A stretch of 64,000 nucleotides of DNA from Heliopora coerulea. Its lineage: Eukaryota > Cnidaria > Anthozoa > Scleralcyonacea > Helioporidae. Location of the stretch: positions 1,659,501 through 1,723,500 of the forward strand of contig JASJOG010000025.1 in NCBI GenBank assembly GCA_030142905.1. Direction: 5' to 3'. Positions within the stretch are counted from its first letter, which is position 1; every line of letters begins with the position of its first letter. Positions 1 to 10,855 of this stretch are shown here, in pieces. Both the position numbers and the translations under genes were made by a program. The notes under the pieces are model-generated. The model was given only the letters and a program-made list of their open reading frames with translations, did not search any database and was not told the DNA's origin.

Positions 1-123
1 GTTAGGTTTTATCGATTCATTTGCGATTGTCTTCTGACACACAACACAAATACACGCTCCTGAATATTCAATAACACCATATAAATCCAAATAAACGGGA
101 AGGATAGATCGTCTAGGTTGTTT

Positions 124-174
<51 letters not shown>
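124..174. repeat. (GATA)n microsatellite
   Basis: About 13 uninterrupted GATA units. They sit at the 3' side of the minus-strand LINE fragment that follows, directly after an AATAAA-like stretch, so they read as the simple-repeat tail typical of CR1/L2-type LINEs. Confidence 0.9.
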
Positions 175-175
<1 letters not shown>

Positions 176-311
176 CTTTATTAAAAGCACGTCGCAGCTC
201 AAAAAGCTGAATTGCGTGAATTATGTAATTACAATACAAGAATGATAGTACTAAAGAGGAAAAAAAGAAAAAAAAGGAAAAAAAAAAAAAAAAATTTTTT
301 TTAAAAAACTA

Positions 312-1075
312 TTATTTACAATTTTGATTAAAAATTTTAACTGACGAAGGAATAAAAGTGTTTAAAAATCTATTGGTTTTGGTTGTAACCTCCTCTAATA
401 TGCATGGGGATCTAAAGTCGTATTGAATATAACGCCTTGGTGGTAACAAACTAGCAAGCTTGTGATTCGGATCATTCACAATTTTATTAAAAAGTTTTTG
501 ACATGCTATCTCGCGTCTGTGACTAAGTTTTTCAATTCCACAGGTTAATAAGCTGTCCTCGTAACTTGAGTTAGGGATGATTAGGGACAAAATTCGTTTT
601 TGAAAACGCTCCATATATAATGAAAGGTAATTTGGTAGACCATAATGGTAAACCTGGCAACCGTATTCGAGAAGTTGTCTTATACAGGTACAATAAAACG
701 TTACGATTTCTTTAATAGGGACTTTGGCACGTTTAAGCTGTATAATAAAATGGACTCGCTTGTTTGCTTTCTTCATAATGTTACTCACATGTACGTTCCA
801 CTTAAGGTCACAACTGATAGTAAGGCCCAGGATTCTAGCATGAGTTACTAGCTCCAAGGAACAACCGCCCAAGGTTGCATTAGTAAGGCACGAGTTACGT
901 GGATTAGTAGCAAAACATAACCGAAGCTCTTTACACTTAGCATTGTTAAGTTGCAATCTGTTAATAACCGACCAATTATCCACATCATTGACCGAACTTT
1001 GAACAGAACTTGTTTGGAAGAACTAGCCATGTTCGCGGTAGTCCGCGTACAGATCAGGTGTAGATATTGACTGAT
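312..1075 (-). pseudogene. CR1/Jockey-like LINE reverse transcriptase, 3' end fragment
   Basis: An open frame at 983-312 encodes the thumb and C-terminal region of a non-LTR reverse transcriptase. It contains WSVINRLQLNNAKCKELRL, an ARILGLTISCDLKW stretch and a run ending near KRILSLIIP, the usual order after the catalytic YADD box in CR1/Jockey-type elements. Upstream, near 1045, a damaged remnant reads LYADY and is followed by a stop, so the catalytic aspartate pair is lost. An A/T-rich stretch (270-303) and the GATA tail (124-174) follow at the 3' side. The copy is 5' truncated, as is usual for LINEs, and is non-functional. The superfamily call is by recognition of the motif order; the clade is uncertain. 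Confidence 0.8.
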
Positions 1076-1184
1076 TCACTATACTCAACAGTCACAATCT
1101 TTCAGAGGCTGGTGCACTAAATTTTTCCCGGAAAACATATTTTTGGAAACACCTTCAGTGCATTTTTCCGGGAAAATGCGATCG

Positions 1185-1305
1185 CGACCCAATATAGAGA
1201 CTGGTGACCAGGTTTCCATGCCCGCGACCCATGCGACCCATGCACATCACCGCGACCCACTTGAAAATCACTTGCGACCCAAATTTGGGTCGGGACCCAC
1301 CGTTT
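1185..1305. repeat. GCGACCCA-type short repeat cluster
   Basis: The octamer GCGACCCA or close variants recurs about six times in roughly 110 bp. Just before it are two palindromic TTTTTCCCGGAAAA-like blocks (1113-1182). Its origin is unknown and there is no coding support on either strand. Confidence 0.5.
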
Positions 1306-1560
1306 GAAAACCCAGGACCTAGACGAAATTTGTGCGTCATTGGATTGGCCAAAGTAACCCTTGCGCATGCGTTCCTTGCCAGTTTTGGTTTTGGTTTCGA
1401 TTTCCAATAGCATGACTTGTTATTTAAAATTCAGTAGCAATACTAACAGCGATCAAATAGCGAATAACGGCGAATATGGATCAAAGTCAACCATGCGGAT
1501 CTTCAGAACGACTGGGGCGTCATATCTCAGCTTCTGAGAAAGTCTTTTTCTGCAAGAAAT

Positions 1561-1752
1561 GTGAGCGAGCAGAAAGTTATTTTTGGTCGAAGACCTATGC
1601 CGAAGCTCATGATCAAGACGAGGGACATGATGTTCCAAGAGGTTTGGTATACGAAGAAGGATTGGCTATGTGCTAGTGAAGACAAGAAGCGTCTTTTCTG
1701 CTGGCCTTGGTTGCTCTTTCGACCTGGAGTTTCACAACATCTTGTTGTATAA
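1561..1752 (+). pseudogene. hAT transposase N-terminal (TTF-type zinc finger) fragment
   Basis: A 63-residue frame contains FQEVWYTKKDWLCASEDKKR followed by LFCWPWLLF. This matches the pattern of the TTF-type zinc finger at the N-terminus of ZNF862/ZMYM1-like hAT transposases (WY..K.WLC.......LFCWPCLLF). One expected cysteine is replaced by tryptophan in CWPW. The rest of the transposase is absent, and a satellite array starts almost exactly where the fragment ends. It is a relic; the family call is by motif recognition only. Confidence 0.5.
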
Positions 1753-3115
1753 AGTGTCAGTTTCCCCATGGCATTTCAAGTTTGTGAAGGACTTTCTGTA
1801 TCATCTGGAATATTATGACATTTATGCATTCAGGAAGATCATTAATTTTTGATGTGGTTTATTATTGTATGACGATGTTTCCTGAATTAATAGACAAGTT
1901 GCTGTATGAAGTGTCAGTTTCACCGTGGCATTTTCAAGTATGTGAAGAACTTCCTGTATCATCTGGAATCTTATGACATTTATGCATTCAATCAGATCAT
2001 TTTTAATGTAGTACATTACTATGATAAATATTTTGCTGATTAAATAGACAAGTTGCTGTATGAAGTGTCAGTTTCACCATGACATTATCAAGTTTGTAAA
2101 GGACTTTCTGTATCATCTGGAACATTATGACATTTATAAATTCAGATTATTATTGATGTGGTTCATTATTATATGATAACCTTTTTGCTGATTAAGTAAA
2201 TGGTTTGAACCTGGGAGAATCGTGACATGTTTGAGAAAGTTGATCGTCCAGGTTAGTGTAGTCTTCAGAAAGACTGTGGGTTGAAGTGACTGACGTTTCG
2301 ACAGCCTTAGCGGCGGTCATCCTGACTCTTGACTCTGAAGATGACCGCCGCTAAGGCTGTCAAAACGTCAGTCACTTCAACCAACAGTCTTTCTCAAGAC
2401 TACACTAACCTGGATGATCAACTTTCTCAAACAGGACTCTTTTTGCTGATTGTATACACAAGTTGCTGTATGAAGCGTTAATTTCACCATGACATTATCA
2501 AGTTTGTAGAGGACTTTCTGTATCATCTGGAATATTATGACATTTATACATTCAGATTATTATTGATGTGGTTCATTATTATATGATAACCTTTTTCCTG
2601 ATTATATACACAAGTTGCTGCATGAAGCATCAGTTTCACCATGACATTATCAAGTTTGTAGAGGACTTTCTGTATCATCTGGAATATTATGACATTTATA
2701 CATTCAGATTATTATTGATGTGGTTCATTATTATATGATAACCTTTTTGCTGATTATATACACAAGTTGCTGTATGAAGCATCAGTTTCACCATGACATT
2801 ATCAAGTTTGTGAAGGACTTTCTGTATCATCTGGAATATTATGACATTTATACATTCAGATTATTATTGATGTGGTTCATTATTATATGATAACCTTTTT
2901 GCTGATTATATACACAAGTTGCTGTATGAAGCATCAGTTTCACCGTGACATTATCAAGTTTGTGAAAGACTTTCTGTACTATCTAGAATATTATGATATT
3001 TATACATTCAGACAGATTATTATTGATGTGGTTCATTATTATATGATGACTTCTTGCTGATTAAATAGACAAGTTGGTGTATGAAGTGTCAGAAATATTC
3101 ATTCAGCAATTCAGT
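1741..3115. repeat. Satellite-like tandem array, about 151-155 bp unit
   Basis: About eight head-to-tail copies of a unit that begins near AGTTGCTGTATGAAG. Unit starts lie near 1744, 1899, 2050, 2460, 2611, 2766, 2917 and 3071. The array is interrupted once, at 2229-2433, by an inverted repeat. Neighbouring units in the right half are more alike than those at the left edge, as expected for unequal exchange. Short frames inside the units have no recognisable product. Confidence 0.9.
2229..2433. repeat. Inverted repeat inserted in the satellite, with hammerhead-like core
   Basis: Two arms of about 100 bp are near-complementary around position 2330. The right arm, plus strand 2335-2373, reads CTGAAGA, then a stem II of GACCGCC and GGCTGTC with one mismatch, then AAAACGTCAGTC. 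This is a hammerhead layout with G12 changed to A. The left arm keeps GAAAC but has lost the CTGA box. Both copies look inactive. The same organisation recurs at PLE ends elsewhere in the window. Confidence 0.7.
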
Positions 3116-5688
3116 TTCTCCATGGCATTTTCAAGCTATTCATTACTGTAATGACTTATTGCTAGTTAAGAATGTGCTGCCTGCCATTTGTACATCTGCA
3201 TGAATGATGTGATGAATTCAGTGAAAAATCTTTACAAAGGAAAGAAAAGCCATTCACAGTGAAACTGAATGCAATGAACAAATCCTTGAAAGAAAACTTG
3301 AGGTGAACTCAGTGTAAAAAGCATTGAGGACCAATTCAATTAAGTATTTTTCAAGCATAATCATGGTAAATATTCTACACTTACAGTAAGTCTCCACTTC
3401 TATTTTTAGTTAAACAGTAATGTTGGGCTAGACTTGCTTATCAGTCATAGCTTTCAATGTTGGATTCACTCACAGCTTTGTCAGTGCTCCAGAAGTGTGG
3501 TAATAGGCTCTGACATAAGATAAAACAGCCCAAAATATGTTGTACTTTGCTTACTTTAAACAACATTTTGTGATGCTCAGAATTCTTAAAAACTATCCTC
3601 AAAATGCAGGAAATGGCATTTCCGAGACTCCAGATTTCAAAATTTTCCGGAGGAACATACACCCAGAGCCTTCTAGAGGGGGCTTGTGGCTTTGGCACTC
3701 ACTTTCACTCTGAAGTCACAATAGCATGACCAGTCATTTATGGTCAGCTTTGCCACTGCCATTAATGGCCTCTCCCTACCCCCTTAATGAGTTAAAAGAG
3801 AGCAGTGACATAAGAAGCAAGGGGGACCACAGCCCCCCAAACACCTTATTTAGAGGGGGGTTGCTATGTCATTCTGTCCCCCCTTAAAAACAGATATGGT
3901 AATGCTATACAAACTGTTTTCTAACTTTTTCCATCACTCACACTTGGATTTCAAAACTAAATGTCTATATAATGAATAATTAATATATCTATATGAGTAA
4001 AAATCTAATGTACTGCACACTTCTAAACAATGGTTGATGTATTACTATAATTTAGAGTTGCATGAAGATCCCATTAAAACACAGGATAAATGTATGGCCG
4101 CTTTTAGTATCCTTCATAAGGGTTAAAAAAGCCATGACATTTTATAACTGTGTTTAATCTTTTAATTCATAAATTAGTAATCCACTGAAAAATTCCTTTC
4201 TCCTAAACATGAAATGTGCTTTACCACAGTTGTAAAACTGTAAGCATTGTCTAAGTATTGCCAACAATATTGGCAATGAAAACATTGACATAAAAACATC
4301 CACCCTGAACTAAAATTTTGTTCCCAGTCCCTCTAAGTTCAACTAGCTTCCTACACCACTGAAAGAGAGCCATTAACGGCCTCCCCCTAACATACTGTGT
4401 TGCATAAGAAATTTATGCATTTGTTAGACTAACAATCAAATAATGCATGAATAAGTCACAAAAAGTGACTGCCATTTACCATAACTGAAAACATAGCTGG
4501 ACTTTTGGCCCTTAAGGTCAGCTGCTCATCATTAAGGTTGGCAATTAGCCCCCCTAAGGGCCAGCTGGCTGCAGGAGAGGTTTAAAGCAGGGAGAGTGCA
4601 ACAGTAAACATCTTGTTATCAAATCACATTAATAGGGGCACTTTGACTGCATTGGAACTGGAAATTTGTGATCTGTCTGCCTGATCTGTTAGTCACCACT
4701 TTTATGTAGCAGCCTTGTTGATGACAAGCAGCATGTTGTGAAATTACAAACTGCTTGGCACCAACAGTTGGTCCTTATCATTACCAAGCAGCAGTCTCAA
4801 TCTCACACCTAAACTAAATGCATAACCCTAACACAACCCACAAATCTAAAGAATAAATTTTGCCAAAAATGTAGGTGGATGTTAATCTTCAACAATGTGC
4901 CAGTGTACATAAGATTGATTGCAAGGAAAGTACTTTAGAGAGACGTTACCGTGTCATATACCAAGTCACAATATTTATATACATATGTATATAAATACAT
5001 ATATGAAAATCTCTGTCTCAGTCGTAGCTGAAACTCGTAAAATAAATGGAACATCGCCATCCATTTTTAATTATAAATTTCGCTCGTGTTTTACATTTCC
5101 ATTTCAACATCATTGGTCGAAATTCCATTTCATCGTGGCACTACTTTGGCTGATTTAACAAAAGTTACATCTAAGCAGGGGATGAAGTCCTTCGCGTCTA
5201 TGACAAGAAGATTCTACTCACTCAATGTCCATTTGTTCACTTAAACTAACTTACCTTTAATGTTAAGATCTAGCCAAGATATAGTTCAAGATTCCAGCTT
5301 TTCCGGCGATGTCAAATTGTTTATACACAAGGAATATTTGGTGTAAGCCACTAAGCCGTTCTATGGAGACGAGCACCCGGTCAAAAAAACTCCAGCAAAA
5401 AATTTAAATACCATGTATTCCTCAAGACCTCGACTTCCGAATGGTTTAAAGTTGCTTCAGGTGAAAGGGTACAAAAAAACGGAAGTCCATGGTAGTTCCC
5501 AGGTCCTTTGCCTAAATTTTGAGGACATGACGGAAATTTGAAGGAAATAAAATTTTGAAGGTAATTTGAGGGATTTTTTGACAATTTGAAGGAAAGTTGA
5601 TGGAACCTACACTTTTTAACAATTTTATTTGTAATGTTGCAGTAGCTGATGCAAAACTAACAAATCATGTTAAACGTCAGTCATTAGG
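3116..5688. other. No gene recognised
   Basis: AT-rich sequence with only short random frames. The frame at 3698-3441 (minus) and the C- and G-rich blocks near 3780-3900 and 4530-4580 resemble degraded non-autonomous DNA transposon ends, but I could not define termini. I see no splice-consistent coding segment. Confidence 0.5.
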
Positions 5689-5937
5689 TTAAAGGGGTAC
5701 TCCACTCAAAATACAAGTTGGGTTCATATGAAAGATCTTACCAACATTAGGCCATCAGGAAAATTTCTCTGGTTAATTTCATTTAGTTAAGGAGATATTG
5801 CACGCCGAAGTTCGAAATTTTGCCAAATTTGCGACGCCATGTTGTCTTTCCCATGCAGACGCGGATTGTCAGCGGAGTACCAAATATGACGTCACTGAGT
5901 GCTTCTTGCTCGATTACCAATGTTGTTTTGAAGTAAA

Positions 5938-6815
5938 TTGCAAATGAGCGTTGTCGGAGAGAGTTTTTCTGAGAAAGGTTGTTCTAGTTCAAGCCGTTCG
6001 AACTCCTCAAATCTGGATGTAGACGATTTCCTGGAAGATAACCTTAACCTGGATGATGTTCAAGGTTATCAATTTCAACCTAGACGAAATTCATACACTG
6101 GGGAATCGAGCGAATCTGATTACGGCGACGTGGATGAGTCGGTCAACATTGAACCAAGTTCTGTCGCTCGACTGGATAACTTGGACTGGTAAGTTTTTAT
6201 TGAACTTCTCGTTACTTTTTTAAGTAATGGTTTTGTATACGGAAGACATGATTTCTGTAAACTTTTCTTGCCGATATCACCAGAATATTTCGAACCAGTT
6301 TCACAGGGATTCGAAACATTCCCATGGCCACTCGAAGCAAAACAACAGCTCCCTTTATTTTCAGGTGTACATGCAAAAACTGCCAATAAATGGACAGAGA
6401 AGAAGAATGCATTTGCTGTCAGGAAATTCAAGTGGTGGTAGATAAGAACGAGGAGGTGTATGAAGTTGAGAGACCGCAAAAGCGCTACTGTTGCATAACA
6501 GATAATCTTGGTTTTCGTGCTGTTTGTTCATATCGTTGGAACTTGCAGGCTGCCTGGTTTCAGTATAAACAACAGTATGGGTCAAAGGCAGTTGAGGGAC
6601 CAGAACATAAAATCCAAAGACACGTGGCTTATAGACAGTTAGTTCGTTGGTGTTGGGGTGTTGTTGGGAAAGAGATACGAGTCATTCTGACCGCTTTTGC
6701 GGTCTCTCTACTTCATACACCTCCTCGTTCTTATCTACCACCACTTGAATTTCCTGACAGCAAATGCATTCCTCTTCTCTGTCCATTATTTGGCAGTTTT
6801 TGCACGTACACCTGA
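5938..6815 (+). pseudogene. P2X7 cytoplasmic-domain-like gene, left arm copy (nonsense mutation)
   Basis: Exon 1 (5938-6188) encodes a serine- and acid-rich leader starting MSVVGESFSEKG and ending NLDW. It is followed by a GTAAGT donor at 6189 and a TTTTCAG acceptor at 6364. Exon 2 begins WCTCKNCQ, then hits a TAA stop at 6387-6389. It continues in frame with a cysteine-rich CICCQEI box, RYCC, AWFQYKQQYG and HVAYRQLVRWCWG, the hallmark order of the zinc-binding C-terminal domain of P2X7 receptors, a domain that also occurs alone in many cnidarian proteins. There are no transmembrane or ATP-binding P2X channel parts. The last third (from about 6500) lies in the single-copy loop. Past 6692 the frame runs into the antisense of the right arm, so the true C-terminus is missing or altered. 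No function can be assigned. Confidence 0.75.
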
Positions 6816-7233
6816 AAATGAAGGGAGCTGTTGTTTTGCTTCGAGTGGCCATGGGAATGTTTCGAATCCCTGTGAAACTGGTTCGAAATATTCTGGTAAT
6901 ATCGGCAAGAAAAGTTTACAGAAATCATGTCTTCCTTATACAAAACCATTACTTAAAAAAGTAACGAGAAGTTCAATTAAAAACTTACCAGTCCAAATTA
7001 TCCAGTCGAGCGACAGAACTTGGTTCAATGTTGACCGACTCATCCACATCGCCGTAATCAGATTCGCTCGATTCCCCAGTGTATGAATTTCGTCTAGGTT
7101 GAAATTGATAACCTTGAACATCATCCAGGTTAAGGTTATCTTCCAGGAAATCGTCTACATCCAGATTTGAGGAGTTCGAACGGCTTGAACTAGAACAACC
7201 TTTCTCAGAAGAACTCTTTCCGACAACGCTCAT
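6692..7233 (-). pseudogene. P2X7 cytoplasmic-domain-like gene, right arm copy (truncated)
   Basis: Mirror copy of the left-arm gene. Exon 1 runs 7233-6989, begins MSVVGKSSSEKG and uses the same GTAAG donor. The exon 2 acceptor is at 6812-6813, and exon 2 reads WCTCKNCQIMDREEEC without the stop found in the left arm, because the codon is ATA instead of TAA. The open second exon then reaches the arm boundary at 6692, before the RYCC-to-WCWG core, which is present only once in the loop. Neither arm alone therefore encodes a complete intact domain. Confidence 0.7.
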
Positions 7234-7486
7234 TTGTAATTTACTTCAAAACATTGGTAATCGAGCAAGAAGCACTCAGTGACGTCATATTTGGTACTCC
7301 GCTGACAATCCGCGTCTGCATGGGAAAGACAACATGGCGTCGCAAATTTGGCAAAATTTCGAACTTCGGCGTGCAATATCTCCTTAACTAAATGAAATTA
7401 ACCAGAGAAATTTTCCTGATGGCCTAATGTTGGTAAGATCTTTCATATGAACCCAACTTGTATTTTGAGTGGAGTACCCCTTTAAA

Positions 7487-7556
7487 TTTGTGTACTGGTT
7501 CAAGACTTGCAGTACACGTCTACCATCTATACGAACCAGTACACAAATTTAACCTT
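7487..7556. repeat. Small hairpin next to the foldback
   Basis: AAATTTGTGTACTGGTTC and its complement GAACCAGTACACAAATTT face each other across about 30 bp. It directly abuts the TTAA at the right end of the P2X7 foldback and may be an older insertion footprint. Confidence 0.6.
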
Positions 7557-7574
7557 CGCTCACCATCTGAGTCT

Positions 7575-7644
7575 TTGTAGCTCAATGGTTAGAGCGTCTC
7601 ACCGGCGATCAGAAGGTCACGGGTTCGATTCCCGTCAGGGACTC
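7575..7644 (+). repeat. tRNA-like sequence, probable SINE head or tRNA pseudogene
   Basis: The acceptor halves GAGTCTT and GGGACTC can pair (two G-T wobbles). An A-box-like TAGCTCAATGG and a B-box GGTTCGATTCC are present. The anticodon stem has a C-C mismatch, and a near-identical copy at 14374-14449 has a different loop, so a dispersed tRNA-derived element is more likely than a working tRNA gene. Confidence 0.55.
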
Positions 7645-10119
7645 AGAAAGTTTTTCTGAGAGAACAGCTTGAGAGCGTGCGTATTAAGAACATAATTACC
7701 AAGCTACCACAATCACATGAGTATAAATATTGTTTGTTGAAGACAACAAAAACAATCCGCGAGACTTTTGAACACCTTCCTGAGAAGCGACCGTCATGCA
7801 TTGCGCGCGCTCTAATGCTGCGACAAAAGCACAATATTTTAATTAGCCATCAGAACAAAAGATCGCAAATTAAATTTAACGTTCAGAACAGCTGTTGCGT
7901 CATTTGAAGCTGACATCATTTTGCTTCCACCTTTTGTACCAGGATCAGAAGTAGATCACCAAATGTGAATCGCACTGAAATGTCAAATGTCCAACAGTTC
8001 AACTAAAGCAGAATTCTTTTAAATGTTTCTATTTATCTTGAAATGAAATGTGTCCGACGACTCTAAAGCTATTTTTAAGCGTACTCGGAGCTGCGAATTT
8101 GGGATTTTCTAATGTATTCGTCAGATTTACCGTTTATGTTTCCCAAATTCATGACTTCATATTCGTTTCACTGCTGGAGAAAAACTACTTGTCGAAACCA
8201 GCGTAATGTTCACTTAACCTTTCACCACTGACGTTCTCCCCTTGACAAGTAGAATCGTCAGGCATTTTCCAGAGTAAGTTAGTACCGTTCGTCGTATATA
8301 GGGAGAGTGTTAACTAAACAAACTCCGAAAGTGACTCAAATCCACTGTTGAAAACTTCGTAATGATGTTCAAATATCATCTTATTTTTGTGTCATTTGCT
8401 GACCCATCACGGCTAAGTCATCCACGAGTGACCAAGACATTCACTCTTGGAGATTTTTCATCGAAACGAGCTCAATTTACACATAGCGACAGGCTTGCCA
8501 ACAGTCAGTTTTGCGCCTCCAAATCAAGTTTTTACGAATATGAAAGTTTATGTTCGGACTGGCTACCAAAATTCAATATTGAGCTCAACACAATTTCGAG
8601 ATTATTTGTCTAAGAAGACAAGTGGTGAAATGGTAATGTGACTACAGATTAACTGACTTTTTGAACGGCGATTAGCGACCGTAAAAACGCGGTTCCAGAA
8701 AAATGTTCCAGAAACGGTATACCGGTGTTTGGCAATTGCCAATCAACTCGATCGTAAATCATTTATGTTACATAAATCTAACTTGGTTTAGTATAACGTT
8801 TGAACTTTGAAAGATATGTAAAAAACCTATTGAACGTTTGGAGAATTTATCATAGTGTATGTATGCCCGAGAAGATACTAGTCTGCAAAGATCACTACTG
8901 ATTGGCTAACAGCCTTGTTTCACCTCCCCAGCACTGCACCTTACCTTGATCAAACGTAACAGACCAATGATTCGTTTATTTCAGCCACACAGTCATGTTT
9001 AATTTTATGATTGTGAAAGAAATTTGAAGAAAATTTGAGTATTTTTGAAGGAAGTTTTGGACTGAAAAAGGAAAAATCAGAATAAAAAGAGGAAATTTCG
9101 TCGAGGCAAAGTGGAAGCACGGGCGATAATGCATAAGGTTCATTTGAGCTTGACGAACGTCCAAGGGTGGATTTCTACTTGGTGCAAAATGTCGCGCGCG
9201 CGACTTTTTCCTTTTGTCTAGGGAGCTCTCGAATGGAACTAAGCAGAAATCTATTCAATTTTAACAATGCAGCTGTGGCGTGCGACATTTTGCACCAAGT
9301 GGAAATCTACCTTAACAAACTCCCATGAATATCTCCAAACTCCCACATTCCAAATATCAGTCGTCATGATCAAATTTTTTTTAAACAACTGCCACAATTT
9401 TCATACAAATTCATACCAGATCACCTCAAATCTTCCCTGTTCATAACCCCGGTGACGACCGCTGACATAGGATTTGTGACTGAATTACAAGAGGAACGAA
9501 AGATCGTTTAGGAAAGGATTTTTTATGCTACGTTTTATCCGCTTTGTGTGCCATTGAACTTTTCTCATTTTAAAGTCCAGGTTTGGGCCTATTTCCGCAT
9601 TGCTCACTCATGTACCGTTTGACACTAGTTGGTAAGTTTTTCAAAGGAAAACAACAAACTGAAGTTTATTGTCCTGATTTTTCTCACTTACTGTCATATC
9701 TCGATATTGATATTTTTTAACCCGTCGTTACTCAGAGTGTTCTATTTCGTGGAATGAATAGCTAGAAGGGTTCAGACACTGTTTTTGTAACCTTTTCGCG
9801 ACAGAGACAGTTACATGGACTCGTTTCATCGAACGGGAAAAGTCAACACCGCGGACTTAAGTCAAGCAAAGTAAAAAATATAAATAACGAAAAGAGTTTC
9901 TGAATCTCATTTAAAGAAACTTACAAAGTGGCTTCCAAAAAAGTTCATTTGTGAGCAGTCACGGCAAAAAAATGCAACCAAAAAGCTCAAAATGAGGGAA
10001 TTTCATTGATACGAATAGTGACCGGGTCTAAACAATGTCTCACAAACGAAACTTCTGTCCAGAGGTCATACAGTGGTATCTGCATGAGAAAAAGGACCAT
10101 TCTTTTTCCGACACTCGCT
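7645..10119. other. Mostly unannotated sequence with one small MITE
   Basis: Apart from the 150-bp element at 9165-9312 I see only short unsupported frames. The frames at 8362-8613 and 8447-8641 overlap in different phases and match nothing I recognise. Confidence 0.5.
9165..9312. mobile_element. Short TIR element (MITE-like)
   Basis: Imperfect terminal inverted repeats of about 30 bp, GGTGGATTTCTACTTGG going inward at the left and GGTAGATTTCCACTTGG at the right, both continuing into TGCAAAATGTCGC. The interior of about 90 bp is non-coding. The flanking duplication is not clear, so the superfamily is unassigned. Confidence 0.65.
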
Positions 10120-10127
10120 GTCAGTCA

Positions 10128-10800
10128 CAGTGAACTCGATTTCTGTATATGGAATGCTAACTCCCAATCATTTGGTCGGACAAAAAGTGAAGCCAAGATG
10201 TCCGCCCATGGAGGGAAAATTTTGTACGTCAGTTTCAGTCCCCTTTGCGGTCTTGTACGTCAGTTTCAGCCCTTTACAAGTTTACACGACTTTAATCTTG
10301 AGTTTTTATTTGCTGCGGCTTCGAAAACGTTGCCAACCGTGAAAAATGTGTTCAGACGAAATATTACTGGACCAGTTTTACATAATTAAATATTTGAAAG
10401 GATTCATTATTGCCGTGTGGCCTAAGAAGAATTGTCTGAAGATGGCAAACTAATGGTTAAAAGAGCACGAGAACTTAGTAGTTTCCTAAGGTAATTTTTC
10501 GAAGTAGCTTTATCAGGTTTCTCGTTATTTCTGTAATGAATTTTCGTGAAAATATATAACCTGCAACTCGGTTTGGCTTTGTCGAAATATGTTTGAAATG
10601 TTTTGAAGAAATATCTTCTGTTTATTTTCAAAGAAATCTCTTCAGAAAAATGTAAAAAGTCGCATAGGAGACTAAAATTGACGTACAAGCCCGCGCAGGG
10701 AACTGAAACTGACGTATAGAATTGCATTCCATGGGCGGCCGTCTTGGCTTCACATTTCATTGGCCAGTTAGCATTCCAGTTATAGAAATCGAGTTCACTG
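10128..10800. mobile_element. Long-TIR hAT-like MITE, copy A
   Basis: A 673-bp copy bounded by CAGTGAACTCGATTTC at the left and its inverse ending GAGTTCACTG at the right. A perfect 8-bp duplication GTCAGTCA lies at 10120-10127 and 10801-10808. TIRs run for about 110 bp and include AAGATG-CCGCCCATGG and two GTACGTCAGTTTCAGT-like blocks. The short frames inside it have no recognisable product. TIRs starting CAG with 8-bp target duplications are diagnostic of hAT-type transposition. Confidence 0.9.
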
Positions 10801-10855
10801 GTCAGTCATTGCTTATGAGAACCAGTGAACTCGATCAGTCATTGCTTATGAAAAC

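Larger units (their letters stand above)
5693..7481. mobile_element. TTAA-flanked foldback element carrying a P2X7-C-like gene
   Basis: The left arm (5693-6484, 792 bp) and right arm (6692-7481, 790 bp) are near-identical inverted copies around a 207-bp unique loop (6485-6691). The outer termini read AGGGGTACTCC inward from both ends, and each is flanked by TTAA (5689-5692 and 7482-7485). TTAA duplication is the signature of piggyBac and Kolobok transposition. No transposase is present, so mobilisation would be in trans. The arms carry an exon-intron-exon coding segment and the loop completes its second exon. The assignment to a TTAA superfamily is inference; the inverted structure and TTAA flanks are directly visible. 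Confidence 0.85.

Noticed and set aside
1741..3115. CRISPR-like array
   Set aside because: Whole 151-155 bp units repeat without unique spacers, and the sequence is eukaryotic; it is a tandem satellite.
7575..7644. Functional tRNA gene
   Set aside because: The anticodon stem has a mismatch, and the copy at 14374 has the same body with another anticodon loop, which fits a dispersed pseudo-tRNA better.
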